A program made the position numbers and the translations under genes. A DNA stretch of 64,000 nucleotides from Laguncularia racemosa (Eukaryota > Streptophyta > Magnoliopsida > Myrtales > Combretaceae), in the NCBI GenBank assembly GCA_037954665.1, contig JBBMOL010000038.1, positions 5,022,001 to 5,086,000 of the forward strand. Direction: 5' to 3'. Below are positions 1 to 10,245 of this stretch, piece after piece (within the stretch, counting starts at the first letter, position 1; each line of letters opens with the position of its first letter). The notes beneath the pieces were generated by a model. The model worked only from the letters and a program-made list of their open reading frames with translations. It was not told where the DNA came from and ran no database searches.

Positions 1-689
1 TCTGTTTTTTACAGCTAACATGAATAAAGAAATATCATGGTAATGCAAGTGATTTTAAAATGCTCATGCTGGATAGAAATAACTAAGTGCTTACATCACA
101 AATATCCGTATTTATCCCTTTCTTTTCGAACAGAGCAGGACTAAATGCTTACATCTATAATCTTAAAGGGTATACATCATTAGCTACCTTTGCAGTAAAT
201 GGATTAATTAGTATTGTAAATAAGATAATTAAAATTACCTCTATGTTATGAGCCAGAATAGTTGAATGTTGTCCTCCTAAATATCAATCTTCACATTAAT
301 AAGAAACCAAAATGACAGAACAAAAACAATGTTGAAACATAGAAATAGATTAGGAAACTTTTGAAATTACAAGGATTTTCAGAATTTCTAAAATATATGT
401 AATTACCCTAATGCCATATTTCTATATCATATAATTCAATAAAAAATAAGTAAAAATGGAACTAAAGAAACGGAAAGTATGCCAAAGTATAAAAACCAAA
501 ATGACCAAAGGAAAACACCCCTTACACCGTAACATTAGATAGATATAATATTTACATCTTGTAAATTGCAATTAATTATTAAAAGTGGAATGAGTAAAAA
601 AAACACTCATTCAAATGGCACCACTAAAATAAATCCTAATATATATGTATACTCAAGTAGATGTGACAGGGCCCTGAAGTTCCAAAATC
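1..689. other. AT-rich non-coding, nothing recognised
   Basis: I see no convincing exon, RNA gene or repeat structure. The stretch lies downstream of the SBP-box fragment in that fragment's direction and could hold intron or 3' sequence of it. Confidence 0.4.
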
Positions 690-1137
690 ACTAAAATTGT
701 ACATTGTGCAGCTTGAACCGCCAAAGTCTGTTAGATCGAGCAGACTTGTATTCTGGAGCAAGGCTGATGTTTCATAATCCTTGGAACCCAAAAGAAATTT
801 CCATGTAGGAAAAATACGTGAATAATTATTCTATGCAACCATGAAGCAATCATCGACTTATCTATATTTAAACACACACGCACACACGGAGAGAATAAAA
901 GAAAAGCTGGGCCATGCAACTAAGTCATGATATTAATTCAACTGCTATATTGTTAACAAAACCGCTGTGCTAAACCCAACGCTACAATTGTAGGAGCCTT
1001 AGCATGCATCTCACAAACCTTATGCTTCCGATAATAATCCTTTCTACTCACAAGTGCCACCTTGCATCCCTCCACTTGACACCTAGGCACCAAGCTCCCA
1101 CAGCCGCCACCACCATAGGCTTTCCCTTTCTTCCCTA
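690..1137 (-). pseudogene. SBP-box (SPL) transcription factor fragment
   Basis: On the minus strand 1134-958 encodes the first zinc-finger half of an SBP domain: a basic GKKGKAYGGGG lead-in, then CQVEGC, YYRKHKVCEMHAKAP and GLAQRF. The C-x4-C ... C-x2-H zinc ligands and the KVC-x-x-H core are intact. SPL proteins are nuclear plant factors that bind GTAC sites. After QRF the frame meets a possible GT donor at 957-952, which is about where many SPL genes have an intron. A weak match to the next exon (QPCSR in place of QQCSR) sits near 768-744 and soon hits a stop. No upstream exons are visible; mobile DNA begins near 1.9 kb. It is either a broken copy or an isolated exon of a gene running off the left edge. 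The first exon is fairly sure; the second is doubtful. Confidence 0.6.
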
Positions 1138-1924
1138 CAATGGAAGCCCACCAAATTAAAATTCTCTAAGCAAGACAAAAATAATAGAATTAGGGAAGTT
1201 TGTTTCCAAACGAGAAAAAAAAAATAATGTTGAAGGGCTAGAGATCATTAATTCTCTAAAGATTATGGTAGATATAACAATATTTTTTAAGAAAAGATAT
1301 CCCCACTGACAGAGAAGAAAGAAAAATAAAAAAGCATCATCAGCATCAATCATTCTCCATTGCTTATTTCTCACTTTTAGATTTCCACAATTGGATTTTT
1401 AGCAAGGATAAAATACGTATATGGGATATAATAAACCACAAATAACTTATAGTGACCTGATCAAGATCCATCCCTATGAGTCAAATCCTCCACTAGAACA
1501 TGGTCGGTTGGTGTCACAACCTAGGAAACAGCATAGGTAAGTAGAGATGAGATAGAAAGAAAGTAAATGGTATAGGACACTACCTATTATGAGCACCTTT
1601 ACATTAGAAAATTCAATATAGTTAAATTCGCTAAAGCAACTCTTATCTCCCCTTTCTGGAGAAGAAAGTTTGTTATCCATGGCACTTAGTTCGCTCAATA
1701 TGGCTATCAATTCGTGGATTCGATCAGTATATATAGCCATTGTAATAAAGAATAGATTCCGAGTGTCTTAAATATGAGATGTATGTTATATGCAAGGAAA
1801 AATATTTAAGTGCATATAGAAATATGAGGCCTATGATGAAGAAACTATTGAAGCTATGGACACATATCTTCGCCATCATTGACGCATTAATCATTAACAA
1901 AAACAAATATAAGACCTTAATGAT
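1138..1924. other. Non-coding; one unidentified minus-strand open stretch
   Basis: The only notable item is a minus-strand open stretch from 1740 that starts MAIYTDRIHELIAILSELSA and runs about 46 residues before a GTAAAG that could be a donor. It does not match a family I recognise. No flanking exon was found, so it is not called as a gene. Confidence 0.3.
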
Positions 1925-3420
1925 TACTCATTCTACTAAACAATGAACCAAGTTTTGAAAGAATATGCCATGGAATTATATGAGAAAAATACAATTGCAA
2001 TGCTTACAATACTGAGGAAATCTTCAACACAAACTTTAGTATTTCCAGGCATTCCAAAAAATTAAAATAGGTCATCAATGCGGGTAAATAGGAATTAGTT
2101 GTACAAAGACCATGAATCCATAGATTTTGAGTAAATTTCCACAAAGATTCCTAAATCTTAGCTAAATGAATTTAGATGATTAAGTTTATTAGGATTAATG
2201 GATTTGTCAGGAGCATGTGACAAATTAACAAATGGTTTGGCCTAAAATAATCCTCACAATTCAAATCAAACATTCTCACTGGTATGTATATTTTACTTTA
2301 ATAACACAAATATATAGATTTAAGATAAAACAATAACAAACATGCATTATTATTCTAAAGAGATTTATTGATGAATCTTAAATTGTTATCAAAGTTTTTA
2401 ATATTCTTCCCAACACAAAGGGCATTTAGAACAATCTTATATTATGTACCAAACTAAATATTGATATTTTCCATATATTACTAAATTGATAAAATAAATA
2501 ATGTAGCAAAAATAACCTAGTTGATTAATAAAACAATTGAAGCAATTTCACTAAAAATGATACAAACATGATTTGCAAATTTTGTTATCCATTAGGTCCC
2601 AAAGAAAACATAACAATCAGACTTATTTTAATATAAATAGAATGAAACTTTTGATAAACTTTACAAGTACCCTTTTGAAAATTATGTCGATAATTGTTAG
2701 CTCATTCACTCTTATTATTTTGTACACAAAACTGCACATGTCAACAATTAACATATCTTTTGGCTTAAACTTAGAATCAACAAGTTAAACACTATCGATG
2801 AAACACTAATCCAAAACCTTCAAATCTCAAAAAAACTATAATAATCGTAACATGTTCATTGTAATTTGCAAAGTAAAGGATTAGCCTTCCCAAAATCGCA
2901 AACCCTTTTCTCAAAAAAATTGCAAACCTATGAATTTTGTAAATCGTCACTACTTGTAGTAAGAAACTGTTACATTACTTCTAAAATTCTACCTTATTAG
3001 TAGCATAAGCATTAATGCTTATTCCACTAGAGAATTGTCTTACGTTTCCTTTGCAACTTTCTGTCAAATACCGAATATTGACATAACTTCCAAACAATTC
3101 CCAAAAACAAATCAATGTCAGTCTTAGTCAAAACTTGAGATAACATTAAGCTTCCCTTACAGCTTAAGGCATAAGCAATGTTTTTTTGCTCTCATTTTAC
3201 TTTTTTTATAGGCATTGGTTAAATTTCAGCTATTCCACTTTACGATAGGAGCAAATGCAATCGTTGCAACACATTATAATCGCAAATCTTTTTCTAAATT
3301 TATTAATATAATTTTGAGATAATTCAAAATTCCCTTTTTTTCTAGATGAATTTCTAGTATCCTCTATATGTTAATACTTAAATAGCTACACTAATGCCAT
3401 CTTTCAAATATTTTTAGAAA
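1925..3420 (-). repeat. Left copy of a 1.5-1.8 kb copia-associated non-coding repeat
   Basis: This non-coding stretch aligns collinearly by eye with 8409-10245 in the same orientation. Shared landmarks include TAGATTTTGAGTAA, CTAAAGAGATTTA, TTGATATTTTCCATA, CCAAAGAAAACATAAC, CCAAAATCGCAAACCCTT and TATATGTTAATA. In minus-strand order it follows the broken pol of the copia element, where the 3' untranslated internal region of such elements would lie. No LTR is recognisable at its far end near 1920. I read it as the 3' internal region of the same copia family. An unrelated segmental repeat is possible. Confidence 0.55.
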
Positions 3421-3453
3421 GTAAATTGTTTTTTTTTTCCCCTGTACATACTT

Positions 3454-6400
3454 TCATTTGATTGCAAGTAGGATATCATCCACATATAGGATAAGAAAAC
3501 AAATCTTACTCCCACTAACCTTTTGGTATATACATTGATCCATGATATTCTCAACGAAACCAAATGAAGAGATAACATCATGAAATTTTAAATACCATTG
3601 ACGGGAGGCTTGTTTTAATCCATAAATGGATTTCTTTAGCTTGCAAACCAAGTGATCACCATCACTAGAGGAAAATCCTTCAGGTTGTTTCATATAAACC
3701 TCTTCCTCTAGATTACCATTTAGAAAAGCTGTTTTCACATCCATTTGTTGTAACTCAAGATCAAATTGAGCTACTAATTCTAATATTATGCGTAAGGAGT
3801 CTTTCCTAGATACAGGACTGAAGGTCTCTGTGTAATCAATTCCTTCACGCTGAGTGAACCCTTTAGCAACAAGTCTAGCCTTATATCTTTCAATGTTGCC
3901 CAATGAGTCTCTTTTAGTTTTAAAGACCCATTTATTACCTATGGCTTTTACACCGTTGGGCAACGGGACAAGATCCCAGACTTCATTACTCTTCATAGAA
4001 TTCATCTCATCTAACATAGCATTATACCATAAATTTGACTCATCACAATTCATAGCTTCCTTGAAAGACTCAGGATCATTTTCAGCTCCAATATTGTACT
4101 CAGATTCTTGTAAATACACAATATAATCACTAGAGATTGCTGATCTCCTTTCTCTAGTGGATCTCCTTAAAATTGGGACAACATTTTCTTGTGGATCATG
4201 TTGCTCAATCATTTCTTGATTTTGATCTACTATGATTTCTTCAGCAATTTGTGGATTTTCATTGATTGGTTGTTCAACACCTATTTGAACTCGAGGAGTG
4301 TTGTGAACAACAACCAATCTCTCACCTGATTTGGAAGGTAGATCTTGCTCATGAACTATGTCTTGAGATAGATCACTCCCACTTATTGAGTCATTTTCAA
4401 GAAATTTTGCATTTCTTGATTCCACAATCCTAGTAGTGTGAGATGGACAATAAAATTTGTATCCTTTGGACTTTTCGGCATATCCAATGAAATACCCACT
4501 TATAGTCCGAGGATCCAGTTTCTTTTCTTGTGGGTTGTAAACTCTAACTTCAGACGGGCATCCCCATACACGCATATGACGCAAACTCGGTTTCCAACCT
4601 TTGAACAACTCAAATGGTGTTTTAGAAACAGCCTTGGTTGGAACTCTGTTTAATATATACGCAGACGTCTTTAATGCTTCAATCCATAAGGATTTAGGCA
4701 GTTTAGAGCTACTAAACATACTTCGCACCATTTCCATTAATGTTCTGTTTCTTCTTTCCGCAACACCATTCTGATAAGGTGAACCTGGCATGGTGTATTG
4801 GGCAATTATACCGTTATCTTGAAGAAACTTAGCAAAAGGACCCGATGCTTGTCCATCTTCAGTGTATCTACCATAATACTCACCACCTCTATCGGTTCTC
4901 ACAATCTTGATTTGCTTACCGCATTGTTTCTCTACTTCAGCTTTGAAAACCTTAAAGGCTTCCAACGCTTCACTTTTATGATGAAGCATGTAGAGATACA
5001 TGTATCGTGAGTAATCGTCTATAAATGTGATAAAGTATTTCTGACCTTGATTATCCATATCTGGACAACAAATATCAGAATGGATAATTTCTAATATGGC
5101 CGAACTCCTTTTGGCACCTTTCTTTGACTTGTTAGTCTGCTTTCCCTTTATGCAGTCTATACAAGTACCAAAATCAGTGAAATCTAAATGACTAAGTATA
5201 CCATCATTCACCAATCTTTTAACTCTCTCTATAGAGATATGACCTAGTCTACGGTGCCATAAGGTAAAAGAATCCTCATTCATAACACATCGTTTAGTAC
5301 CAGCTTGTACATGCATAACATCATGAGTGGCATTATTATGTAAATTTAATAAATAAAGACCATCCAATGAAGAACCATCACCAATATGATTGGATTTATA
5401 AAATAAATCAAAACCATTGTTTGAAAAGTTAAAAGTAAATTCCAAAGGTACAAGTTTTGAAACTGAAATCAAATTCCTAGAAAAACTAGGAACATAGAAG
5501 GTCTTTTCAAGAATTAAATTAAAGCCACTCTTAAGTACTAATATGCATGTCCCAATAACTTCCACATGTGATTCTATCTTGTTTCCAGAATAGATAAATC
5601 GCTCAGCTCCTACTGGTTTCCGCAGGTTTTGTAAACCCTGCATGGAATTGGAAATATGGATTGTAGATCCAGAATCAATCCACCATGTGTTACAATTCAC
5701 ATCAACCATGTTAGACTCAAAACAAACATATGAGACTAAGTTACCTTTCTTTTCAAGCCAATTTTTATGCTTGACACAGTCTTTCTTTATATGTCCCTTC
5801 TTTTTATAGAAAAAACACTTGGACTTTTTCTTGATGTCAGCATTGGGTTGGATTTTACCCTTCCCTTTTCCTTTGACTTTGCCAGTTTTCCTTCCTTGAG
5901 TAACCATCATTGCATTTTCTCCCATCTCCAGAGTTAATCGGGCCTCCTCTTCTTCACACATGGTCAATAGATCATCTATTGTCCATTTGTCCTTATGTGT
6001 GTTGTAAGAGATCTTAAAAAGCCCATACTGTGATGGAAGGGTCGTCAGAATAAAATGCACTAGGAAAGCATCCGACATCTCAATCTCTAGAGCCTTCAAG
6101 CGATTTGCTAAATCACGCATTTTGTTGATGTGTTCTCTAACGCCTTTCACAGAAGTCAACTTAGCAGATGTGAACTTCATAATCAGGGTGCTAGCTAGAG
6201 ACTTCTTAGAAGTCTTAAATTGCCTTTCAAGGGCATCTAGCAACTCTTTGACATTTTTATATTGATCCACTGAGCCACGGACATCCGCAGTGAGTTTGCT
6301 CTTAATGAACATGATACTAAGTCGGTTAGACCGTTCCCATTTCTCATGAAGATCAAACTCAGCTTGAGTGCTTTCTTCACTCAGAAGTGGCTCATCCTTA

Positions 6401-6537
6401 ATAGTGGCATAGTCAATGTCTAAACACCCCAAATGAAGAAGTACATTATCTCTCCAGGTCTTAAAGTTTTCACTTGTTAAAATAGGGATTTCTACTTTAG
6501 TATCAGTCAAAGGTTGCATAGCTGCAAACACAAACAT
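3454..6537 (-). CDS. Ty1/copia gag-pol polyprotein, truncated in RT
   Basis: This is a single open frame of 1027 residues. The order is gag (about 1-235), zinc knuckle (241-254), protease with WWIDSGS (285-291), GAG-pre-integrase (LWHRRLGH, about 427), integrase core with D488, D549 and E594, and reverse transcriptase from about 850 to YVDD (about 1018). The order PR-INT-RT marks it as copia. Two defects stand out. The knuckle reads CFFYKKKGHIKKDC, so the second cysteine is tyrosine. The frame ends just after YVDDILLAIK, with the rest of RT and all of RNase H missing, so the element cannot complete reverse transcription by itself. A start at 6519 (MQPLTDTK) is also plausible. The long open frame suggests relatively recent origin. 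Confidence 0.9.
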   Translation of the reverse strand: MFVFAAMQPLTDTKVEIPILTSENFKTWRDNVLLHLGCLDIDYATIKDEPLLSEESTQAEFDLHEKWERSNRLSIMFIKSKLTADVRGSVDQYKNVKELLDALERQFKTSKKSLASTLIMKFTSAKLTSVKGVREHINKMRDLANRLKALEIEMSDAFLVHFILTTLPSQYGLFKISYNTHKDKWTIDDLLTMCEEEEARLTLEMGENAMMVTQGRKTGKVKGKGKGKIQPNADIKKKSKCFFYKKKGHIKKDCVKHKNWLEKKGNLVSYVCFESNMVDVNCNTWWIDSGSTIHISNSMQGLQNLRKPVGAERFIYSGNKIESHVEVIGTCILVLKSGFNLILEKTFYVPSFSRNLISVSKLVPLEFTFNFSNNGFDLFYKSNHIGDGSSLDGLYLLNLHNNATHDVMHVQAGTKRCVMNEDSFTLWHRRLGHISIERVKRLVNDGILSHLDFTDFGTCIDCIKGKQTNKSKKGAKRSSAILEIIHSDICCPDMDNQGQKYFITFIDDYSRYMYLYMLHHKSEALEAFKVFKAEVEKQCGKQIKIVRTDRGGEYYGRYTEDGQASGPFAKFLQDNGIIAQYTMPGSPYQNGVAERRNRTLMEMVRSMFSSSKLPKSLWIEALKTSAYILNRVPTKAVSKTPFELFKGWKPSLRHMRVWGCPSEVRVYNPQEKKLDPRTISGYFIGYAEKSKGYKFYCPSHTTRIVESRNAKFLENDSISGSDLSQDIVHEQDLPSKSGERLVVVHNTPRVQIGVEQPINENPQIAEEIIVDQNQEMIEQHDPQENVVPILRRSTRERRSAISSDYIVYLQESEYNIGAENDPESFKEAMNCDESNLWYNAMLDEMNSMKSNEVWDLVPLPNGVKAIGNKWVFKTKRDSLGNIERYKARLVAKGFTQREGIDYTETFSPVSRKDSLRIILELVAQFDLELQQMDVKTAFLNGNLEEEVYMKQPEGFSSSDGDHLVCKLKKSIYGLKQASRQWYLKFHDVISSFGFVENIMDQCIYQKVSGSKICFLILYVDDILLAIK

Positions 6538-8025
6538 GCTTAATTCTTAATTTGAGACTATAACATAAATCATAATTTACCGATGCAAATTATGCAATAA
6601 TGAATCTAGTGACATAAAAATTGCCTGTGGGCTAAATTTTTAATTCAATAAGATTCATTCCTTATAATAGACATTATATTTCTTTACTTCATAATCACTT
6701 TATGAGATCCGTTCTTAATAAGGCTGCTGTGGCTATACCTCAATGCTTTATGGATCATCAAACAAATAAATGTAAAGTCTAAACATTTCTGATGTGATAC
6801 CGTATAAATAACTTCGTTCAATAGAGGCTGCTTTGGCTAAACCTCAGTTAAACAAAATTATCTTTATCACTTGAGATCAGATAAATTTCCAGGAAAGACG
6901 CGTAGGTTAAACAAAAGGTCCACTTAAAATCCAGCCTCCTTAGACAGAATTCGAACGAATTCCCAGGAAAGACGTGGAGGGGTCACATTTGTCCTACGAT
7001 AATGTCTCCTTAGACAAAATTAATCTGACTCAATTTAGACTTTTTAACTTAATGTTTTATGAAGTTATTTAATGTCTATAATACTAAATGTGATTTCTAA
7101 TAAATAATCCAATCTAAATAAGGCTGCTGTGGCTACGCCAAAATTTATTAGAATTATTTAATCACAAGACAACAATAATTGCTATTGCTAAACATCATGC
7201 AATAACTCTAAATGTACTTAAACATGAACAATATATTGCATGCATAATAAATTCGAAACATACATACAATCACATACCAATTTAAGCACCTTGAACAATA
7301 CTAAAATTGCAAAATCCCAATGCAATTTCATTAACGATATTTTAAATAATCAACAAGCTAGTGTATATAAACCATAAATTTATATATACACAAATTATTT
7401 AAAATAAATAAGGAATTTAAAATAAAATTCCACAAAAGTTTTTCACAAAACTGTAAGTGAAAATGTTAAATAAAATTGACATGTTAAATTTCAAGAAAAT
7501 TATTTAAGGAAAATAATAAATAATTTACTCTATTTCCAATTTAACATGTCATAAAATCCAACATTATTACTTAATTATTATACTTGAAAATTGAGTAAAA
7601 TCAAGTACAAAATTAATAAAAATTAATTTGCACCATAAAACTCTAAATAAAAAATTAATTTTCTCTAGAAATTTTCTTACACGGTTGGAAACTTGACCGT
7701 GTACTTAGACAAGAGTCATACACGGTCAAGACACACGGTCGTGTATGGGGACCATGTATGCTTCTGTGGAAATCCTGATGGAATACACGGTTACGACACA
7801 CGGCCGTGTATAGAGACCGTGCATGCTTCTATGGGAATCCGCAGCGGGTACACGGTCGTCTCTTGGCCGTGTGAGGAAGCCGTGTATTCGTCTGTGAACT
7901 TTGATTGAGTACACGGTTTCGACACACGGCCGTGTATTCAGGCCGTGTGTCCCCTATTTCCATCATTATCAACCCTTTTGGAGAAAACTAATTTTTTCGA
8001 ACTCGCAAGGCAAAGGTTTATTATG
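6538..8025 (-). other. 5' leader of the copia element
   Basis: This is the untranslated leader between the primer-binding site and gag. It contains repeated motifs: GGCTGCTGTGGCTA near 6722 and 7119, a variant GGCTGCTTTGGCTA near 6829, and CCAGGAAAGACG near 6889 and 6961. The part nearest the primer-binding site (7680-7955) is a palindromic array listed separately. No coding capacity is evident. A leader of about 1.5 kb is long for a copia element. Confidence 0.6.
7680..7955. repeat. Array of ACACGG/CCGTGT palindromic modules, copy 1
   Basis: About four degenerate units of 60-70 bp occur here. A typical unit reads ACACGGT, 4-6 bases, ACACGGCCGTGTAT (a near-perfect palindrome), about 5 bases, CCGTGTATG, then CTTCTGTG or a similar pyrimidine-rich tail. 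Unit cores lie near 7732-7760, 7796-7822, 7850-7885 and 7908-7948. The array lies inside the copia leader. The same layout recurs at 18975-19142. Confidence 0.8.
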
Positions 8026-8037
8026 GCTCTGATACCA
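8026..8037 (-). promoter_or_regulatory. Copia primer-binding site (initiator tRNA-Met)
   Basis: The minus strand reads TGGTATCAGAGC, the usual plant copia primer-binding site complementary to the 3' end of initiator tRNA-Met. It lies one base inside the LTR end, fixing this LTR as the 5' LTR of the gag-pol at 6537-3454. Confidence 0.9.
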
Positions 8038-8038
8038 A

Positions 8039-8408
8039 TGTAAGCCATAACCAAATATAAACACATAAAATGCAGCGGAATTAGGAAAATCACTAACCTC
8101 TTGCCATTGCTTAATACGGAGAGGAACAAAACATCAAGCCCCGGAAACTTCAAATCTTCAGAGCACTCAAAAATCTCACAAGATGGTAATGTGTTTTTAA
8201 TAGAATTTTTTGTACTCTGGGACCTTGAATCCATTAGCTATTTATAGAGAAACTTTCCATCAAAGTTTCCTAAAATCATGCTAATGGGTTAGTGGGTAAT
8301 GTGGTTGATTATGATTAAGTGGTTAGTGGGAGCATGGGAGTTGCAGTTGATAAAGTTGTGGTTTGTGGTTCCTGAAAATAGGACCACCATACTTCCACTA
8401 TTCCAACA
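8039..8408 (-). repeat. Copia LTR (370 bp), shared by two half elements
   Basis: In minus orientation the LTR begins TGTTGGAATAG and ends GGCTTACA, so it has TG...CA ends. The primer-binding site follows directly. A TATA box lies inside at 8246-8239. The bases before its start (minus strand GTGAGAAT) resemble the tract that precedes TGTTGG in many plant copia elements, so this one LTR appears to have internal element sequence on both sides. No second copy of the LTR was found on the left. Confidence 0.8.
8239..8246 (-). promoter_or_regulatory. TATA box of the copia LTR
   Basis: TATAAATA on the minus strand lies about 160 bp inside the LTR start. It is a plausible core promoter for the element transcript. 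Confidence 0.5.
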
Positions 8409-10245
8409 ATTCTCACTAATACAATTCGACCTCCTTATCTTTGAAACGAATATGCGTCATGTATAGATATTATGAGACATACAAGAATAAAATTAGAAAC
8501 AATGCTAACAATCCCTTTGATGAACTCTTCAACACATCAACTTTTAGATATTTCCATGGCATTCACAAATAGCCATGAATTAAAATAGCTTCCACTAGTA
8601 AAACAAATCAGCAAGGGTAACATAGGAATTGAAAGTGTACAAAGCACCATAGCACCACTAGATTTTGAGTAAGTTTCACATGAACTTCGAATAAGACTTT
8701 TAGTAAATAAATTTAGATATCAATTTCCGACAAAGTTTATATAGAGAAACTTAATGAGACATATTGTCAAATATCTAGTAGATAAATAAAACAAATGGCT
8801 TGACTAAATAATCTTTCCTCAACAAATTCAAATAAAACACTATTAATAGCTAGTTTATGTAAATGCATATGAACATATTAAATAAAACACTCTTGGAAAT
8901 ATATATGTATTTGTATGGATATATAACAAGAAAACTAAACTTGTCACTTATTATCTAAAGAGATTTAGTTGGATGAATCTTTAAACCATCTATATATCTT
9001 TAATTGATACTCGTTGTTGTATTTTATATTAACTTTCCAACACATGGACGAATTCCTTAATGGAACAATTTCTATATTTGTACTCAATATTGGGAAAAGT
9101 ATGTTGATATTTTCCATAGTTTTTTATTACTAAAACTTGAATAACATAAAATAATAGTTGCAACAAGGATAAGCCCTAGTTGATAAATAAAAGCAAGGGT
9201 TGAAAGCATAATTTTTCAAACTAAAAATCGATACTTAAAAAATGATTGTACAATTATATAATGTTATTCCATGTTAGGTTCCAAAGAAAACATAACGATT
9301 GATGATCTTTAATTTCCTTCTACAAGTGAACAAGAATAAAATATATGGATGAAACTACAACAAGTACTAATGATAAAATATGGTCCATCAATATGGTTAG
9401 TATTACTATTATTTTGTATCACCAAAATGCACATATAACTAACCTTTAACCAATATTGTGATTTGATCATTAAACTTAGACAGTCAACAATTAAAACACA
9501 AAATATGAGGAGTTTTTTTACCTTACTCACACTAAAACCAATCCCTTACTCTAATTGATAAAACACAATCCACAACCTTCAAATTAAAAAAAAAATAATA
9601 ATGTAACATGTACAATTTGTAATTTCCAAAAGAAAGGAAATTACCTTCCAAAATCGCAAACCCTTATCTCAAAAAAATTGCACAATCCTAACATTTGTAA
9701 ATCCAGATCACTTGAACTTGTTTAGTAAGGATCTGTTACTATTTCAACTCACAAAATGTTACCTTAATTAGCCAATAGCATAACGAATATGCTAATTACT
9801 AGATGAATTGTACTTACGTTTCACTTTTTGAATTTCTTTGATACAAATAGCAATACTTCACACTAACTTACCAAAAGCAAATTCATATATTAAACCTCAA
9901 CTTGCAAATTCTTTAGATCAAAAATTGAAAGAAAACCATGAAAGAATCCTCTTACCCTACTAGGTGTCATAAACAACTAAAAGGTTTTAAGGTTTTTCTC
10001 TCATTTTTTTTTTTTATAGGCTTGTTGTTATTAAGGTTTTCAGCTAGTTCCACGTGAGTTACAGTGGAGGAGCAACCATAGAATCGTCTGCAGACACATA
10101 ATAGATCGCATTAATTTTATTCATTTATATTTAATAACTACTAATCAATAATGGAGGGAGAAATTTACAAGAATAGCCCTTTTTTTATGAGTTAATTTAC
10201 TAGGTATTTCATCTATATGTTAATAACTTAAATAGCTAAATTAAT
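8409..10245 (-). repeat. Right copy of the 1.5-1.8 kb copia-associated repeat
   Basis: This is homologous to 1925-3420 in the same orientation, with scattered indels and an estimated 65-75% identity by eye. It abuts the LTR at 8408. In minus orientation the end next to the LTR looks like a degenerate polypurine tract. That suggests a 3' internal region of a second, otherwise lost, copia copy joined head-to-tail through the shared LTR. No ORF is present. Confidence 0.55.

Noticed and set aside
1474..1740. Minus-strand open stretch starting MAIYTDRIHELIAILSELSA
   Set aside because: No family recognised, no partner exons and no conserved context; too short to call as a gene.
7938..8234. 98-residue minus-strand ORF overlapping the copia LTR
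   Set aside because: It spans the LTR, primer-binding site and leader, so it is a chance open frame in non-coding element sequence.
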